Program-made: the position numbers and the translations under genes | In this document: in pieces, positions 6,836 through 8,910 of the stretch | Layout: every line of letters begins with the position of its first letter | Numbering within the stretch: the stretch's first letter is position 1 | Notes under the pieces: model-generated | Database searches by the model: none | Told to the model about the DNA's origin: nothing | Seen by the model: the letters and a program-made list of their open reading frames with translations, nothing else | Source: Bacteroidota bacterium | GTDB taxonomy: Bacteria > Bacteroidota > Ignavibacteria > UBA10030 > UBA8401 | Direction of reading: 5' to 3' | NCBI GenBank assembly: GCA_030824295.1 | Contig: JAVBYA010000397.1 | Span: 1-8,910, forward strand | Length of the DNA stretch: 8,910 nt

Positions 6836-6933
6836 GGATTGGTCGGATTGCGGTTTTGGGTCACGAAACATCTCAGTAAATTCATTCAGAAGCAACTGAA
6901 CTTTTCACTGATTCCAATGCCCCGTCTAATGGA

Positions 6934-8694
6934 TCACGGCAGCACTTCATAATAGAGCCAATTGCTGGACCACGAGACGATATCCGGGATGTCGCGTGCC
7001 GGCGAGAGTCCGGACATCAACGGTGCGTCCGAACGCCGGCTGAGGAATGCCATGTTCAGCGGCCAGCCGATCACATACTCGATCCTCTCGGACCGAAGGA
7101 ATGACGGGATCGTTCCTGCTTTCAACGCTTCAAAACACCTCTTGTTCACCACACCATCCAGATTCACGACCGTACACTGCCGCGCAAAATATCCCAATGC
7201 GCCGGACTGACAGCTGCCGATGACCGTCCCTTCCGGGAACTGTTCCTTTGCCCAGAGACCGATCTTCATATATCCGTTCGATGCCCCCGGTGTCGGAGAA
7301 TAGAGCGCATACAGTTTGTTGGCACCGATATTCACCCCGCCGATGATGAGCACGATGAACGCGAGAACCAGTCGACGGAACTTCACTCTGTTCAAAGAAT
7401 GCAGCAGCACATCCAGCATGATAGCGGCAAAGAACAGGATGACGATGTTCACCGGAAAGAGATAGCGCGGAAAGAACCATACACCGAAGATGTAGAACGC
7501 ATAGCCGATGAAGAGTCCGGCAGCGAACAGGAATAACGGCATGATCAGCATCGAGTACCGGCGCATTGCAGATCCGAGCTCCGATCCGTGCAAGAAGAAC
7601 GGAAGATAGATGAGCGAACCGAGGAGTATCGTGACAATGGAGAACGGCTGAATGACTCGGAACGTGGCAAAACTGTTCAGAATGACCGCAACATGGACCG
7701 TATAGAACGTTCCTGCGATCAGAAAGGTCCAGAACATCATTCTGCCGTGGACCCGGAGCTTTTCCCGCGCACCGGAGGCCAGTGCAGCAGCGGGAAAGAT
7801 CAGCACGCTGATGATGATGAGCATGGCGCTGTTATTCCTGAAGATCGCCGTCAGAGCGGACGTGACCGTATGGCGGTACCACGTGCTGCCGATCAGCACA
7901 TTCTCCGCTCTGTCCAGTTCCATGAACCGGATCGCTTTGCCGCTCACCGGGAAAAGATCTCCGGAGTTCATCCACGAATAAAGGAACCACGGACCATAGG
8001 TCACTGCGGCACCGGCCAGCAAAAGCAGTACGGTCCGGAATGCCGAAACCGGTTCCTTGCGGTACTTCCAGATCAGCATCAGCGTGAGTGCACCGGCCAG
8101 CATCACGGAATCGATCCTGGCGAAGACGCTGAGACCGAATACTGCTCCCAGCACGAAGGTCCTCCGGACGGTCATCGGCAGGCCGTCCGCCGTGAACCGA
8201 TGATAGACCGTGAGCATCAGCAGCAGCATGAACGAAGCGACCGATGTTTCCATACCGTTGATCGCGGTCGTGATGGAGAGGGGATTGATGATCCACGCCG
8301 CTGCGATGATGAATGGAACAATAGCGGAACGGGTGACGGCCAAGACAAGCTGGAGCAGCAGCAGGAGTGTGAGTGTATCGAACAACGAGAGCATCACCAG
8401 TGCGGCACGGATCGGGATGATATCGTCATCCGGCACCAGCAGGAAGACCGGAGCCATCAGATAGACATAGAGCGGCTGGAAACCGTTCGTGAACTCGCCG
8501 CTGTAGGACGGACCGTTCCCTTCGGCGATGGAGCGGGAGATGGAGAGGCAGAGATACGTGTCATCCGGCAGAGCGATGGAGTCCACATGTTCCATCGGCT
8601 GGAGCGCGGCGCCGAGGCGGAAGGCAAGGTTCAGCAGCAGAAGGGAGATGATGACGCGCATGCGGGGGATCGTTCCGTTCATACGGTCATTCAT
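6934..8694 (-). CDS. GT-C-type integral membrane glycosyltransferase (GT39/ArnT-like superfamily)
   Basis: 586 residues: about 11 membrane segments followed by a soluble C-terminal domain from about residue 460. Helix 1 (13-31) leads into a large first outer loop with the acidic pair D44-D45 (LPDDTYLCLSISRSIAEGNG) and TNGFQPLY (69-76); this D-D loop is the catalytic/acceptor region of GT-C enzymes, which use polyprenyl-phosphate sugars on the outer face of the inner membrane. NGMETSVA (146-153), FARIDSVML (191-199), a PWF...NSGDLFPVSGKA stretch (235-253) and FPRYLFP (408-414) are further family marks. The distal domain carries GALGYFARQ and NLDGVVN (511-517), then YVIGWP. It probably transfers a sugar to a cell-envelope lipid, glycan or protein; donor and acceptor are unknown. 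The start ATG overlaps the upstream creatininase-family stop by 8 nt, with no clear Shine-Dalgarno, suggesting translational coupling; ATGs at 8682 and 8661 are alternatives. Confidence 0.88.
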   Translation of the reverse strand: MNDRMNGTIPRMRVIISLLLLNLAFRLGAALQPMEHVDSIALPDDTYLCLSISRSIAEGNGPSYSGEFTNGFQPLYVYLMAPVFLLVPDDDIIPIRAALVMLSLFDTLTLLLLLQLVLAVTRSAIVPFIIAAAWIINPLSITTAINGMETSVASFMLLLMLTVYHRFTADGLPMTVRRTFVLGAVFGLSVFARIDSVMLAGALTLMLIWKYRKEPVSAFRTVLLLLAGAAVTYGPWFLYSWMNSGDLFPVSGKAIRFMELDRAENVLIGSTWYRHTVTSALTAIFRNNSAMLIIISVLIFPAAALASGAREKLRVHGRMMFWTFLIAGTFYTVHVAVILNSFATFRVIQPFSIVTILLGSLIYLPFFLHGSELGSAMRRYSMLIMPLFLFAAGLFIGYAFYIFGVWFFPRYLFPVNIVILFFAAIMLDVLLHSLNRVKFRRLVLAFIVLIIGGVNIGANKLYALYSPTPGASNGYMKIGLWAKEQFPEGTVIGSCQSGALGYFARQCTVVNLDGVVNKRCFEALKAGTIPSFLRSERIEYVIGWPLNMAFLSRRSDAPLMSGLSPARDIPDIVSWSSNWLYYEVLP

Positions 8695-8910
8695 ACATGT
8701 CGTTCAGGTCGGCGTTCGCCAGGTCAACAAGGAACGCAGCGATCTTCGCAGTGGTGACCTCGCTGAATCTCTTTCCCTTCTCCGCCGTTGCGAGCGCAGG
8801 GTTGCCGACGCCGGTATCCTTCGATATCTTCGTCCATTTCCGCGGCGTCCAGGCGAGACCGTTCCGCAGTGCATCAATTTTGAATTTGGATTCCTTCCCG
8901 TCCCCTGCCT
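8687..8910 (-). CDS. Creatininase-family amidohydrolase, C-terminal end (5' end outside window)
   Basis: An open frame of 73 codons entering from the right edge and ending with TGA at 8689-8687; it has no start codon inside the window. The translation contains TGVGNPALATAEKGKR (residues 32-47 of the visible part), which is the conserved C-terminal GxP.LATAEKG segment of the creatinine amidohydrolase family, followed by the usual terminal helix (FSEVTTAKIAAFLVDL). The metal-binding residues (E, HxxD, E) would lie upstream and cannot be checked. The family hydrolyses cyclic amides in the cytoplasm: creatininase itself, the F420/riboflavin enzyme ArfB, and MftE in peptide maturation; which reaction applies here is unknown. 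Unlike most members, the tail continues past the helix to a charged DLNDMYE end. The stop lies within the first codons of the glycosyltransferase gene (ATGAATGA), so the two form an operon. Confidence 0.85.
   Translation of the reverse strand, partial: AGDGKESKFKIDALRNGLAWTPRKWTKISKDTGVGNPALATAEKGKRFSEVTTAKIAAFLVDLANADLNDMYE

Noticed and set aside
7588..8757. 389-residue open frame on the + strand
   Set aside because: Antisense to the GT-C gene and rich in charged residues; a shadow frame.
1..8910. Mobile element, CRISPR, tRNA or defence island
   Set aside because: No transposase, integrase, terminal repeats, spaced direct repeats, tRNA fold or known defence domain was seen; the genes share a uniform style.

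Overview
The window looks like ordinary chromosome from a Gram-negative bacterium with a moderately GC-rich genome. A TonB-dependent outer-membrane receptor and a lipoprotein with a CKEEE start after the lipobox suggest the Bacteroidota/Chlorobiota side of the tree (an Ignavibacteria-like lineage is one possibility). This placement is an inference from protein style, not a computed phylogeny. I see no mobile element, rRNA, tRNA or CRISPR array.

Layout: two genes lie on the + strand at the left end and everything else is on the - strand. (1) 1-1801 (+): the C-terminal half of a TonB-dependent receptor, its start outside the window, followed after 45 bp by a small lipoprotein with a full AAGGAGG ribosome binding site. 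(2) 1826-1859: a perfect 14-bp inverted repeat between the convergent lipoprotein and trpB genes, acting as a likely shared terminator. (3) 1885-3246 (-): a TrpB2-type tryptophan synthase beta chain standing alone without trpA. (4) 3247-3584: the only gene-free stretch above 300 bp, probably the trpB promoter and a structured leader. (5) 3585-4814 (-): an MFS exporter of the MFS_3/DHA3 type. (6) 4896-5828 (-): a CPBP/Abi-type intramembrane metalloprotease with all its motifs. (7) 5831-6826 (-): a six-helix membrane protein of unknown function. (8) 6934-8694 (-): a large GT-C-type membrane glycosyltransferase. (9) 8687-8910 (-): the C-terminal end of a creatininase-family amidohydrolase whose stop overlaps the glycosyltransferase start.

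Functional units: the receptor and lipoprotein are probably one outer-membrane uptake unit. The creatininase-family and GT-C genes are translationally coupled. The six-helix protein and the protease are nearly contiguous (2 bp apart) and should be co-transcribed, possibly with the MFS gene 81 bp further on. trpB has its own promoter region. For the six-helix protein and the protease I moved the start inward from the longest open frame (TTG and GTG) to ATG codons preceded by GGAG at 5 nt.

No clearly undescribed system stands out. The best leads are the receptor/lipoprotein pair with its surface-export-like signal, the orphan TrpB2 with a potentially structured leader, and the small cluster of membrane genes.
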